NCBI GenBank assembly: GCA_963714145.1
Contig: OY970235.1
Coordinates: 5,952,001-6,016,000, forward strand
Reading direction: 5' to 3'
Source: JBBWZH01 sp035544115
GTDB taxonomy: Bacteria > Actinomycetota > Actinomycetes > Mycobacteriales > CADCTP01
Length of the DNA stretch: 64,000 nt
Under the pieces are notes generated by a model. The model saw only the letters and a list, made by a program, of their open reading frames with translations, ran no database searches and was not told where the DNA came from. Positions 50,788 through 59,553 of the stretch are shown here, piece by piece. Every line of letters begins with the position of its first letter. Position 1 is the stretch's first letter. A program made the translations under genes and the position numbers.

Positions 50788-51810
50788 TCACCCGTGCTGC
50801 CGGTCCATCCGGACCAGCCGGCCGGCGAGTTCGTCGCCGAGCTGCTCGATGTCGGCATCGACCATGATCCGGACGAGGTCGTCGATCAGCACCTCGGGCT
50901 TCCAACCCAGTACCGCGCCGGCCTTCGTCGGATCGCCGACGAGGGCGTCCACCTCCGCCGGTCGCTCGTAGCTCGGGTCGTACCGGACGTGGCGTTCCCA
51001 GTCGAGGCCGGCGTGCGTGAAGGCCAGCCGCACGAAGTCCCGCACCGACCAGGCGGTCCCGGTGGCGACCACGTAGTCGTCGGGCTGATCGATCTGCAGC
51101 ATCCGCCACATGGCCGCGACGTACTCCGGCGCGTAGCCCCAGTCCCGGATGGCGTCGAGGTTGCCCAGGTAGAGATGCTCCTGCCGGCCGGCCTTGATCC
51201 GGGCCACCGCGCGGGTGACCTTCCGGGTCACGAAGGTCTCGCCACGGCGCGGCGACTCGTGGTTGAAGAGGATGCCGTTGACCGCGAACATCCCGTACGC
51301 CTCGCGGTAGTTCTTCGCCACCCAGAACGCGTAGACCTTCGCCGCACCGTACGGCGACTGCGGCTGGAACGGGGTTTCCTCGCTCTGCGGCGGTGCCGCC
51401 GCGCCGAACATCTCCGACGAGGACGCCTGGTAGAAGCGGGTGTCGATGCCGGCGGAACGGATCGCCTCGAGCAGCCGGGTCGTCCCCAGGCCGGTGATGT
51501 CCCCGGTGTAGCTGGGCTGGTCGAAGGACACCCGGACGTGGCTCTGCGCGCCGAGGTGGTAGACCTCGTCCGGCTTCACCCGCGCCATCAGGCCGACCAG
51601 CGCCGACGCGTCGTGCAGGTCCCCGTGATGCAGGAACAGCCTGCGGTGGGCGTCGTGCGGGTCCTGGTAGATCGCGTCCAGCCGACCGGTGTTGAAGGTC
51701 GACGCGCGCCGGACCACGCCGTGCACGTGGTAGCCCTTCCCGAGCAGCAGCTCGGCCAGGTACGAACCGTCCTGTCCGGTGATCCCAGTGATCAGAGCGA
51801 CCTTTGACAC
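50788..51810 (-). CDS. gmd: GDP-mannose 4,6-dehydratase
   Basis: This 340-residue extended short-chain dehydrogenase makes GDP-4-keto-6-deoxymannose, the precursor of GDP-L-fucose or GDP-rhamnose. It has the NADP site ALITGITGQDGSYLAELLL, YHLGAQSHVRVSFDQP, YQASSSEMFG and the catalytic Tyr-x3-Lys in SPYGAAKVYAFWVAKNYREAY, followed by GILFNHESPRRGETFVTRK. The GTG at 51810 is preceded by GCGGGGGGAAT. The matching GDP-L-fucose synthase gene lies 11 kb away in the same locus, so fucose is a likely polymer component. Confidence 0.96.
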   Translation of the reverse strand: MSKVALITGITGQDGSYLAELLLGKGYHVHGVVRRASTFNTGRLDAIYQDPHDAHRRLFLHHGDLHDASALVGLMARVKPDEVYHLGAQSHVRVSFDQPSYTGDITGLGTTRLLEAIRSAGIDTRFYQASSSEMFGAAAPPQSEETPFQPQSPYGAAKVYAFWVAKNYREAYGMFAVNGILFNHESPRRGETFVTRKVTRAVARIKAGRQEHLYLGNLDAIRDWGYAPEYVAAMWRMLQIDQPDDYVVATGTAWSVRDFVRLAFTHAGLDWERHVRYDPSYERPAEVDALVGDPTKAGAVLGWKPEVLIDDLVRIMVDADIEQLGDELAGRLVRMDRQHG

Positions 51811-51956
51811 ATTCCCCCCGCGACTATCTGCAATTTGTTGACTACGCAGCGTACATCGCTGCCCACCGCCCGCCGCGCTCCGCCGAGCGGGACCACCACA
51901 GCGAGGCGTCCCGTAGTGGCCGCAGCGCGAGCCGCCGGGCTGGATCGGGCCGCTAG

Positions 51957-51984
51957 TTGCAGAAAGTACATGACTCACTACTAT
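51957..51984 (+). promoter_or_regulatory. Sigma-70-like promoter before the methyltransferase operon
   Basis: TTGCAG (51957-51962) and TACTAT (51979-51984) are separated by 16 bases. The predicted transcript start is about 35 bases before the methyltransferase ATG. The stretch is markedly A/T-rich for this window. The -35 region is repeated in inverted form in front of gmd (CTATCTGCAA, 51824-51833). Confidence 0.5.
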
Positions 51985-52024
51985 CAGCAACGGTTCATGA
52001 GCTGGCACATCGGTGGGAGGTCGG

Positions 52025-52681
52025 ATGCGCGCCAGAGCGGCAGCCAAGCGGGCGGTCTATGGTGCCGTCGCGGCCAGCGGGCTCGGTGCGCCTGTCGGCG
52101 CGGAGTACACCCGGTTCGGGATGTACGCCCGGCTCCGGGCCACGGTGCGGGAGATCACCGGCGGCACCGACGGCGCCGGCCGGAGCCTGCTGGACATCAG
52201 CGGATCGCGCCGGTTGATCGAGGAGGTCGGGCTCGGCGCGGCCGACATCACCGAGGCGCACTACCCGGAGCACAACATCCTGTCCCTGCCGATGGCGGAC
52301 GCCTCGTTCGACTTCGTGGTCAGCGACCAGGTGCTCGAACACATCGAGGGCGATCCGTTCGTCGCGTTCCGGGAGACCGCCCGGGTCACCCGGCCAGGCG
52401 GGCTGCTCATCCACACGACCTGCTTCCTGAACGAGATCCACCTTGCTCCGGACGACTTCTGGCGGTTCACGCCGGCCGCCCTCCGGCTGCTGTGCCGGGG
52501 CGTCGCGGAGCCGATCGAGGTCGGCGGTGCCGGCGGCCTGCTGAGCGTGCCGGTCAGCTGGCTCGGCCTGCGGCGGGCGCCGGTGCCGGCCGCCCGGTGG
52601 CACCCGCTGCACGCGGCCGCGCTCCGGAACAACCCGCGTTGGCCGGTGATGACCTGGGTGGTCGCCACCAGGACCGGTTGA
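52025..52681 (+). CDS. SAM-dependent methyltransferase
   Basis: This 218-residue methyltransferase has LLDISGSRRLIEE at the motif I position (weak Gly pattern), NILSLPMADASFDFVVSDQVLEHIEGDP, which is typical of the Methyltransf_11 family, and ARVTRPGGLLIHTTCFLNEIHLAP. The atypical motif I leaves some doubt about SAM binding. GGGAGG stands four bases before the ATG at 52025. It opens the plus-strand operon of GT4, flippase, TylF-like and kinase genes. Confidence 0.82.
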   Translation: MRARAAAKRAVYGAVAASGLGAPVGAEYTRFGMYARLRATVREITGGTDGAGRSLLDISGSRRLIEEVGLGAADITEAHYPEHNILSLPMADASFDFVVSDQVLEHIEGDPFVAFRETARVTRPGGLLIHTTCFLNEIHLAPDDFWRFTPAALRLLCRGVAEPIEVGGAGGLLSVPVSWLGLRRAPVPAARWHPLHAAALRNNPRWPVMTWVVATRTG

Positions 52682-52737
52682 GCACGCCACCTGTGCGACG
52701 CGTGACCGGCCCGGGACAGCGACGGAGGTAGTCGCCG

Positions 52738-53820
52738 ATGCGCATCGTGCACGCTCTCGCCCAGGCCGCGCAGCGGTCGGTGGACGGCTGCAGCAACAGC
52801 GTCTGGACGCTGGCCACCGCGCAGGCCGCGCTGGGACACGAGGTCTGCGTCGTCCTGCCGGTCGCCGTCGGGCCGGCCGCGCCGCACGCGTCCGGCCTGT
52901 GGCTGGTCGGTTGGTCCGACCGCGCCGCGCTGCGCCGGGTCCGGTCGTGGGCGGACGTCCTGCACCTGCACTCGGTGTTCTCGCCGCGGCTGGTCTGGGC
53001 GCAGGCGGTGCTGGCCGGGGCGACCCCGGTCGTCGCGGCGCCGCACGGCGGGCTCGCCGCCCCGATACTCGCCCGACGGCCGGCGCGGAAGCGGGTCTAC
53101 GGCGTGACCGTCGAGCGGCGGCGGCTGCGGGCGGCCGACCTGCTGATCGCGCTGACGTCCGCCGAGGCCGCCGACCTGGAGCGGTACCTGGGCCCGCGGC
53201 GGCCGACGATCGAAGTGGTGCCCAACCCCATCGCGCCGGCGCCGATCCGGGTGCCGGTGCCCCGGCAGCCCGGCCGGGTCGTCTACCTGGGCCGGTTCGA
53301 CGTGCTGCACAAGGGCCTGGACCGGCTCGCGGCGGTCGCCCGGCACAGCCGGGCCGAGTACCACCTCTACGGCCCGGCCGGTCCCGGCCAGACCGACTCG
53401 CTGCCGGCCCCGGTCGCCGCCAACCTCGTCGTGCACGGGCCGGTGTTCGGCGCGGCCAAGACAGCTGTGCTGGACGGCGCGGCCGCCTACGTCCAGCCCT
53501 CCCGGTGGGAGGCGTTCGGGTGCTCGCTGGCCGAGGCGGCGATGGCCGGGACGCCGCTGGTCGTGTCCGTCGGCTGCGATCTGGCGGCCGAGGTGGTGCG
53601 GAACGGCTGCGGCATCGCGGTGGACTTCGAGCAGGCCCGCCCGGCGGCGGTGGCGCTGGACCGGTTGCTCAGCAGCGAGTCCGACCGGGAGCGCGCGGCG
53701 ATGGGCCAGCGCGCCGCCGAGTGGGCCGTCCGGTCGTTCGCCGCACCGGCGGTGGCGCAGCGGATGGTCGAGATGTACGAGGCGCTGCTGGCCGGCAGCG
53801 GTCACCGGTCGCGCCGATGA
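52738..53820 (+). CDS. GT4 glycosyltransferase
   Basis: This 360-residue GT-B enzyme begins MRIVHALAQAAQRSVDGCSNS, with the acceptor half including DVLHLHSVFSPRLVW and AAPHGGLAAPIL. The donor half has RVVYLGRFDVLHKGLDRLAAVAR and PSRWEAFGCSLAEAAMAGTPLVV with the Glu-x7-Glu pattern. GGAGG precedes the ATG. Its stop overlaps the flippase start (ATGA). Confidence 0.9.
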   Translation: MRIVHALAQAAQRSVDGCSNSVWTLATAQAALGHEVCVVLPVAVGPAAPHASGLWLVGWSDRAALRRVRSWADVLHLHSVFSPRLVWAQAVLAGATPVVAAPHGGLAAPILARRPARKRVYGVTVERRRLRAADLLIALTSAEAADLERYLGPRRPTIEVVPNPIAPAPIRVPVPRQPGRVVYLGRFDVLHKGLDRLAAVARHSRAEYHLYGPAGPGQTDSLPAPVAANLVVHGPVFGAAKTAVLDGAAAYVQPSRWEAFGCSLAEAAMAGTPLVVSVGCDLAAEVVRNGCGIAVDFEQARPAAVALDRLLSSESDRERAAMGQRAAEWAVRSFAAPAVAQRMVEMYEALLAGSGHRSRR

Positions 53821-55085
53821 CCGGACCAGTGGCCACCCGGCGTGGCCGGCGGGCCGGTCTCGTGGTCGTCGACCAGGCGTTGTCGACGCTGGTCGGTTTC
53901 CTGCTCAGCCTGCTCTGCCTCAAGTCGCTGCCCGGCGAGCAGTTCGCCCTGTTCACCGTCCTGTACGGCTGGTACGTCGCGGTCCAGTGCGGAATTCGGG
54001 CGCTGACCGGCGAGGTCGCCTACGCCCGGCTGACCGACCGGTCCGGCGCGGCCCGGCAGGCGACCACCGCGGCGGCAGCGCTGGCTGTCGCCGTCGCGCT
54101 CGTGCTCGCCGCTGTCGGGGTGCTGCTGTCCGCCGCCGCCGTGCTCGCGTTCGCGGCGGTCCTGCCGGTCGCGATCGCGCAGAGCGCGCTGCGGTGGGCC
54201 GCGCTCGCCTGCTACCGCCCCGGGCTCGCGGTGCTGTCCGGCGCGGTCTTCCTGGCCGCGTTCGCCGGCTCCACGATCGGGCTGACGGCGGCCGGCCGGG
54301 ACCTGCCGCTGCCGGCGCTCATCCTGCTCTGGGGCGGCTCGGCGGCGCTCGCGGCCGCCGTGGTTCTCGGGCACCCGGTGCTCCGGCCGGCGTGGTCCTC
54401 GCCGCTGCGCTGGCTGCACACGACCCGGCGCTTCGGGCTGCCGTTCCTGGCCGAGGCGGTCAGCCAGAGCGGCCTGAACGCGATCACCCCGGCCCTGCTG
54501 GCCGCCATCGCGGGCCTGCACCAGCTCGCGTTGTTCACCGCGGTGGGGCTGATGTTCGGGCCGGTCACCATGCTGCGCCAGGCCAGCGCCGGGCTGCTGG
54601 TCGGCGAGTTCGTCGGGGTAGGCGGCAGACCGGCCGCGGTACGGCGGCTGGCGCGCACCAGCAACCTGCTGCTGGCCTCCGCGGTCGCCGGGTGGACGGC
54701 GGTGATCGCCGTCGTTCCGGCGCCGGTCATCCACGCGCTGGCCGGGCAGACCGCCGTGTCGGCCCGGCCGCTGGTGCTCTACTACGGCGCCACCCTGGCG
54801 CTGCTGGCGATGCTCGACGCCCTGCAGGCGGCGGTCCGCGCGCTGCAACGGGTGACCCTGGCGTTCTGGTGCCGGCTGGCCGGTGCGCTGTGCCTGCACG
54901 TGTCGGTGCTCGTCGGTGGCTGGGCCGACGGCGGCCTGGGCGCCGCGCGGGCCAGCGTGCTGGGCGCGGCGGCCGCGTTCGGCATCAGCTTCGCCGGGCT
55001 GCGCGCGAGCCTGCACGGGCAGCGTGCCGAGCCGGCGACCGTAGCGGCGAGCTCCGCCGCCGAACTGTCCACCAGGACCGGATGA
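53817..55085 (+). CDS. Oligosaccharide flippase-like membrane protein
   Basis: This 422-residue protein has about twelve predicted membrane helices (for example LVVVDQALSTLVGFLLSLLCL and HQLALFTAVGLMFGPVTMLRQ) and fits the PST/MATE-like superfamily, though it is shorter and less typical than the flippase at 38053. A Met/Arg-rich start is coupled to the GT4 gene. It is one of three flippase-like genes in the locus. Substrate unknown. Confidence 0.78.
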   Translation: MTGPVATRRGRRAGLVVVDQALSTLVGFLLSLLCLKSLPGEQFALFTVLYGWYVAVQCGIRALTGEVAYARLTDRSGAARQATTAAAALAVAVALVLAAVGVLLSAAAVLAFAAVLPVAIAQSALRWAALACYRPGLAVLSGAVFLAAFAGSTIGLTAAGRDLPLPALILLWGGSAALAAAVVLGHPVLRPAWSSPLRWLHTTRRFGLPFLAEAVSQSGLNAITPALLAAIAGLHQLALFTAVGLMFGPVTMLRQASAGLLVGEFVGVGGRPAAVRRLARTSNLLLASAVAGWTAVIAVVPAPVIHALAGQTAVSARPLVLYYGATLALLAMLDALQAAVRALQRVTLAFWCRLAGALCLHVSVLVGGWADGGLGAARASVLGAAAAFGISFAGLRASLHGQRAEPATVAASSAAELSTRTG

Positions 55086-55098
55086 AAGGACTGATCAG

Positions 55099-55851
55099 TT
55101 GCTCAGTATCAAAAGCACAACCCGTACCGCGCTGAACCGGTTCGGCGTGGATGTCGGCAGGCATCAGCCCTTCGCCGGCGCCGATTCGGCGGCCGAGGTC
55201 CAGATCCTGCGCGCCGTCCTGCCGTACACCCAGACCTCGGCCGCGCGGGTCCTGGGCCTGGTCGACGCGATCCGGTGGATCTGCGCGGCCAAGATCCCGG
55301 GAGCGATCGCCGAGTGCGGCGTCTGGCGCGGCGGCAGCATGATGGCGGCCGCGCTGACCCTGCTGGAGCAGGGCGACGACAGCCGCGACCTCTACCTGTT
55401 CGACACCTACACCGGCATGACCGCCCCGGACGGCGGGGACCGGGACTGGCGCGGTCGCAGCGCCGTCCCGATCTTCAGCCGGACCCAGACCGGGCCGAAC
55501 TCGTCCCGCTGGTGCGAGGTGGGGGTGCGGCAGGTCCGATCGAACCTGCTGAGCACCGGCTACCCGACCGACCGCCTGCACTTCGTCGAAGGGCCGGTGG
55601 AGGAGACCATCCCCGGCGCGGCCCCGCCGGAGCTCGCGCTGCTGCGCCTGGACACCGACTGGTACGCCTCGACCAAGCACGAACTGGAGCAGCTCTGGCC
55701 CCGGCTCGCGGCCGGCGGGGTCTGCATCATCGACGACTACGGCCACTGGGCCGGCGCCCGCCGGGCCACCGACGAGTTCATCGAGAGCCTCGGCCTGACC
55801 GTCCTCATCCACCGGCTGGACTACACCGGGCGGCTCATCGTCAAGCCCTGA
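55099..55851 (+). CDS. TylF/MycF-type sugar O-methyltransferase
   Basis: This 250-residue enzyme of the macrocin O-methyltransferase family has GAIAECGVWRGGSMMAAALTL (SAM site), LYLFDTYTGMTAPD (metal-binding Asp region), LLRLDTDWYASTKHELEQLWPRLAAGG and CIIDDYGHWAGARRA. The two Asp-rich motifs needed for Mg2+ are intact. It probably methylates a sugar hydroxyl of the polymer. The start is a TTG preceded by AAAGGA at eight bases; no nearby ATG or GTG gives the family N-terminus. Confidence 0.9.
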   Translation: MLSIKSTTRTALNRFGVDVGRHQPFAGADSAAEVQILRAVLPYTQTSAARVLGLVDAIRWICAAKIPGAIAECGVWRGGSMMAAALTLLEQGDDSRDLYLFDTYTGMTAPDGGDRDWRGRSAVPIFSRTQTGPNSSRWCEVGVRQVRSNLLSTGYPTDRLHFVEGPVEETIPGAAPPELALLRLDTDWYASTKHELEQLWPRLAAGGVCIIDDYGHWAGARRATDEFIESLGLTVLIHRLDYTGRLIVKP

Positions 55852-55983
55852 CCGGCACCGCCGTGCTGCCGGTGCGCGCCCAACCTTCGACATGTAGCCA
55901 AATATCGACGGAAAGTACAGCAGACGTGATCAGGCCGATCACCGGCCGGCGCGTCACACGCTCGACCGAGGCGGGGGAACATC

Positions 55984-57426
55984 GTGGATCTTCGTGACTT
56001 CGTCCGACTGCTGCGCCGCCGCTGGCGGACCGCGGCGATGCTGGTCGCCGCCAGCCTCGTCGCCGCCGGCTGCATCACCGTCGGCACGACCGCGTACTAC
56101 GAGGCCACCGCACAGGTGTTCGTCAGCCTCCGGGACACCAGCAGCAACCCGTCCAGCGCGTACCAGAACAACCTGTTCGGGCAGGAGCGGGTGAAGTCCT
56201 ACGTGAAGATCGCCAACTCGCCGGCGGTCACCCGGCCGGTGGTGCAACGCCTCGGCCTCAGCCTCTCGCCCCGGCAGCTCGCCGGCCGGATCACCGCGAG
56301 CGCGCCGGCGGACACGGTGCTGATCGACATCGCCGTCCGCGACCAGGTACCCAGCCGGGCCGCCGACCTGGCCAACGCCGTGGCGACCCAGTTCGGGCAG
56401 GTGGTGAGCACGATCGAGTCGCCCGGGGGCGGCCTGCCGTCGCCGGTCGTGCTCACCGTCGTCCGGCCGGCCGAGCTGCCGGGTACGCCGGTGACACCGC
56501 GGCCGAAGCTCAACCTCGCGCTGGGCCTGCTGGTCGGGCTGGCCGCCGGGATCGGCCTGGCAATGCTGCGCGAGGTGCTCGACACGTCCGTGAAGACCAC
56601 AGCGGACCTGCAGGAGCTGACCGGCTGCTCCGCGCTCGGCGTGATCGCGTTCGACCCGAGCGCGCAGCGGTCGCCGCTGGTGTCGCCGTCGGACTCGCGC
56701 TCGGTCCGGTTGGAGGCGTTCCGCACGCTGCGGACCAACCTGCGGTTCGTGGACGTCGACAACCCACCGCGGGTGGTCGTGGTGACCAGCTCGATGACCA
56801 ACGAAGGCAAGTCGACGACCGCGTGCAACCTGGCCATCACGCTCGCCAGCGCCGGCGCCCGGGTGATCCTGGTGGAGGCCGACCTGCGGCGCCCCCGGGT
56901 CGCGGACTACATGGGCCTGGAGGGCGCGGTCGGCCTGACCGACGTGCTGATCGGCCGCACCAGCCTGGATCACGTGCTGCAGCCCTGGGGCGACGCGCCG
57001 CTGTCCGTGCTCACCAGCGGCCCGCTGCCACCCAACCCGAGCGAGCTGCTCGGCTCGACCCAGATGACCGATCTGTTGGCGACGCTGCGGGCCCGGGCCG
57101 ACATGGTGCTCATCGACACGCCGCCGCTGCTGCCGGTCACGGACGCCGCCGTGCTGGCCCGGGAGTGCGACGGCGCCATGGTGATCATCCGGCAGAACCG
57201 GACCACCCGGGAACAACTCGGCCGGGCCCTGGACGCGCTGCGCAGCGTCGACGCCCGCGTGCTCGGCACCGTCCTCAACATGGCCCCGGCCAGCGGCGCC
57301 GACGGGTACGGCTACGGCTACTACGCCGGCGAGTACACCTCCCGGGCGGACCTGCCCCGCCTCGACCCGGATGCGCCGCCGGCCAGCAACGGCACCCGGT
57401 CGCCGGGCCGCACCAGGGTCGGCTGA
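55984..57426 (+). CDS. Wzz-tyrosine autokinase fusion (CpsD/Wzc type)
   Basis: This 480-residue protein has an N-terminal Wzz part with membrane helices at about 17-38 and 176-195, followed by a BY-kinase. Walker A is SSMTNEGKSTTACNL (about 269-283), Walker A' VILVEADLRRPR, and Walker B DMVLIDTPPLL. The tail carries five tyrosines (442, 444, 446, 447, 451), the expected autophosphorylation cluster. It would control chain length and export in step with a phosphatase, which the locus also encodes. GTG start with GCGGGGGAAC upstream. Confidence 0.93.
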   Translation: MDLRDFVRLLRRRWRTAAMLVAASLVAAGCITVGTTAYYEATAQVFVSLRDTSSNPSSAYQNNLFGQERVKSYVKIANSPAVTRPVVQRLGLSLSPRQLAGRITASAPADTVLIDIAVRDQVPSRAADLANAVATQFGQVVSTIESPGGGLPSPVVLTVVRPAELPGTPVTPRPKLNLALGLLVGLAAGIGLAMLREVLDTSVKTTADLQELTGCSALGVIAFDPSAQRSPLVSPSDSRSVRLEAFRTLRTNLRFVDVDNPPRVVVVTSSMTNEGKSTTACNLAITLASAGARVILVEADLRRPRVADYMGLEGAVGLTDVLIGRTSLDHVLQPWGDAPLSVLTSGPLPPNPSELLGSTQMTDLLATLRARADMVLIDTPPLLPVTDAAVLARECDGAMVIIRQNRTTREQLGRALDALRSVDARVLGTVLNMAPASGADGYGYGYYAGEYTSRADLPRLDPDAPPASNGTRSPGRTRVG

Positions 57427-57483
57427 GGCTGGCCCGCGCCGGCCCCGCCCGCGCTGGCCCCGCCCGCGCCGGGCCGGCCCGCG

Positions 57484-57544
57484 CCGGCCGGGAAGCGATG
57501 CCGGCCGGGAAGCGATGCCGGCCGGGAAGCGATGCCGGCCGGGT
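57484..57544. repeat. 17-bp tandem repeat, three copies, between convergent genes
   Basis: CCGGCCGGGAAGCGATG occurs three times without gaps, with a partial fourth. It lies in the 156-base gap between the kinase gene and a convergent flippase gene; the first part of the gap is degenerate GCCCGCGCCGG repeats. No gene is seen there. The period is not a multiple of three, in keeping with non-coding DNA. Confidence 0.8.
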
Positions 57545-57582
57545 CGGCGTGCGGGTCGGCCGGGTCCGCGGCCGGCGCGTCG

Positions 57583-58878
57583 TCAGCCGGCCGGACGGCC
57601 ACCGGTCAGCCATGGCGCCAGCCGGGGCGGCGGGACGTCCAGCAGGTCCGGCGGATGTCCGGGCTGGCGCGGGCGCAGCAGGGTCGCGCTGAGCAGCGTC
57701 CAGGCCAGCGCGGACAGCGCGCCGAACGCGCCGAGCCCGGCGGCCACCTCGGCCGCGCTGGCCTGACCCACCGCGATCAGCACCGGGGCGGCGAGCAGCA
57801 CCGGCATCAGCGCGACGCCGAGCGCCATCGGGGCCTGCACGTGCCCGGATCCGCGCAGTGCCGCCACCGGCGCGGCCAGCAGCAGCGAGCCGGTCGTGAA
57901 CAGCGCCATCCCGGGCAGCGCGGCCAGCCCGGCGGCCAGGTTGGCGCCGGCCAGCAGCGCCAGCACGTCTCCCGGCAGCACGGTCAGTGCCACCAGCCAG
58001 GCCACCCCGGCGACGACCGTGCCGGCCTGGCAGACCACGACGAACCGCCAGTGCCGGGCCGGCCGGACCCGGGTCGCCTCGGCCATCGCCAGGCCGGCCG
58101 CGGCCTGCTGGGCCAGCACCAGCGGCGCGAGCAGCAGCAGCGCGGTCCGGACGCCGGCCACGACCAGCACGCCGGCGGCCGCGGCGACCAGCAGCAGCGC
58201 CGCCGGGCCGGTGCCGGCCCGGGCCAGGTCCTGGCAGAGGAACCGGGGCCAGTAGGGGCGCCCCTCGACCAGCCAGCGCCAGGCTCCGGCCCGGCCGGGC
58301 ACCCGGCGCCGGTCCGGGACCGGCACGCAGCCGATCGCCACCGCCGCGCCGGCCGCCCAGCACAGCAGCAGGGCCGGCCCGCTCACCTGGCCGGCCAACC
58401 GCATCGCGATCCCGCCGGTGACCTGCCCGGCCAGCACGAGCGCACCGCTGCCGGCCGCCAGCGCCGGCCGGGCGGCGGCCAGCAGCACGGCCCGGCGCAC
58501 CTGTTGCCAGAGCAGCAGTGGCAGCGCCACCGCGGCCGCGGCCAGCAACTGCCGGCCGGCCACCGGACCGGCCGCGGCCAGCAGCCCGGTTGCCGCCGAT
58601 ACCGGCAGGGCCAGCCGCAGGGTAACGATCTGCGCCCACCGGGCGGCGCCTACCGGCGGCCCGCCCGGCCCGGCGAACCGCGCCAGGTAGACCTCGGACA
58701 CCGTGGCCCGCAGCCCGATGAGCACCAGGTAGTAGCCGGCCAGCAGCACCGACAGCCGGCCGAACTCGACCGGCGCCAACGCGGCCACGCCCTGCAGCGT
58801 GACCGCGGCGCCGGTGACACCGGCCAGGCCCTGATCGACAACGCCCCACCAGGTCCGATCCGGCCTGGCGCCGGTCAC
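57583..58878 (-). CDS. Flippase-like multi-pass membrane protein
   Basis: This 431-residue protein has about twelve hydrophobic helices. Segments such as TWWGVVDQGLAGVTGAAVTL and GYYLVLIGLRATVSEVYLARF resemble Wzx-like transporters, but similarity is general and another transport role is possible. The GTG start lies in the stop codon of the LPDTG surface-protein gene (GTGA), so both are translated together. It ends on a hydrophilic tail. Confidence 0.75.
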   Translation of the reverse strand: MTGARPDRTWWGVVDQGLAGVTGAAVTLQGVAALAPVEFGRLSVLLAGYYLVLIGLRATVSEVYLARFAGPGGPPVGAARWAQIVTLRLALPVSAATGLLAAAGPVAGRQLLAAAAVALPLLLWQQVRRAVLLAAARPALAAGSGALVLAGQVTGGIAMRLAGQVSGPALLLCWAAGAAVAIGCVPVPDRRRVPGRAGAWRWLVEGRPYWPRFLCQDLARAGTGPAALLLVAAAAGVLVVAGVRTALLLLAPLVLAQQAAAGLAMAEATRVRPARHWRFVVVCQAGTVVAGVAWLVALTVLPGDVLALLAGANLAAGLAALPGMALFTTGSLLLAAPVAALRGSGHVQAPMALGVALMPVLLAAPVLIAVGQASAAEVAAGLGAFGALSALAWTLLSATLLRPRQPGHPPDLLDVPPPRLAPWLTGGRPAG

Positions 58879-59450
58879 CGCCGGACCGGCGGGTGCCGGC
58901 TGAGCGGGGCCGTCAGACTGGCGGTCGCGCGGCGGCGACGACGACGGCCGGCGAGAACCGCGCCGGCACCGCCGAGCAGCAGGGCGACGCCGAGGACCAG
59001 CGGGGCCCCGATGCTGGCGCCGGTGTCGGGCAGTGCCTTGCTGCCGGACCCGCTGCCGGACCCGCTGGCCGACACGCTGGTCGCCTCGACCACCGAGGTG
59101 AGCACCCGCGCCGCGCCGGTCGGATCGACGCCGGTCACCACGATCGTGGTCGTGCCGGAGTGGCTGAGCAGCACGTTGGTGCTGATCACACCGCTGTCGT
59201 CGGCGGTGACGGTGAAGCTGTCCACGATGCCGATGCCGGTCACCCGGACGGTGACGGTGGCCGTGCTGCCCGCCTCGAACCCGCCACCGGCGACGTGCAC
59301 GCTGCCGCCTGCGCTCACCGTGGTGGCCGAGACGCTCAGGCCACCGGTGGCCGGCGGGTAGACGGGTTCGGCGACAGCGGCCGCGGCAGGTAGGCCGACG
59401 CTCGCGATCACGCTCAGGGTCGCGCCGACAAGCAGGCGACGTATGGCCAT
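58875..59450 (-). CDS. LPxTG-type sortase-anchored surface protein
   Basis: This 191-residue precursor has a signal peptide cleaved near AVA-EP (about 28) and one Ig-like beta domain of about 90 residues (LSVSATTVSAGGSVHVAGGGF ... TTTIVVTGVDPTGAARV). A Ser/Gly stalk is followed by the sorting signal LPDTG (140-144), a hydrophobic stretch and six arginines. A further 17 residues follow the arginines, longer than usual. It should be covalently fixed to peptidoglycan, but no sortase gene is in the window. GGGGGAG precedes the ATG. It may tether or nucleate the polysaccharide layer (inference). Confidence 0.85.
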   Translation of the reverse strand: MAIRRLLVGATLSVIASVGLPAAAAVAEPVYPPATGGLSVSATTVSAGGSVHVAGGGFEAGSTATVTVRVTGIGIVDSFTVTADDSGVISTNVLLSHSGTTTIVVTGVDPTGAARVLTSVVEATSVSASGSGSGSGSKALPDTGASIGAPLVLGVALLLGGAGAVLAGRRRRRRATASLTAPLSRHPPVRR

Positions 59451-59494
59451 CCGAGATCTCCCCCGTGACTCCGATCGGGCACTGTCCGTAACTG

Positions 59495-59523
59495 ATCTTG
59501 CACCTTGTGTAACCTATTGGCAA
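59495..59523 (-). promoter_or_regulatory. Sigma-70-like promoter of the surface-protein gene
   Basis: On the minus strand TTGCCA (59518-59523) and CAAGAT (59495-59500) are 17 bases apart, about 45 bases before the LPDTG gene. The same stretch holds an inverted pair CTTGC/GCAAG (59498-59502 and 59520-59524). Confidence 0.45.
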
Positions 59524-59553
59524 GGCCCGGCGATCATTCGCGGGGCACCCCGG

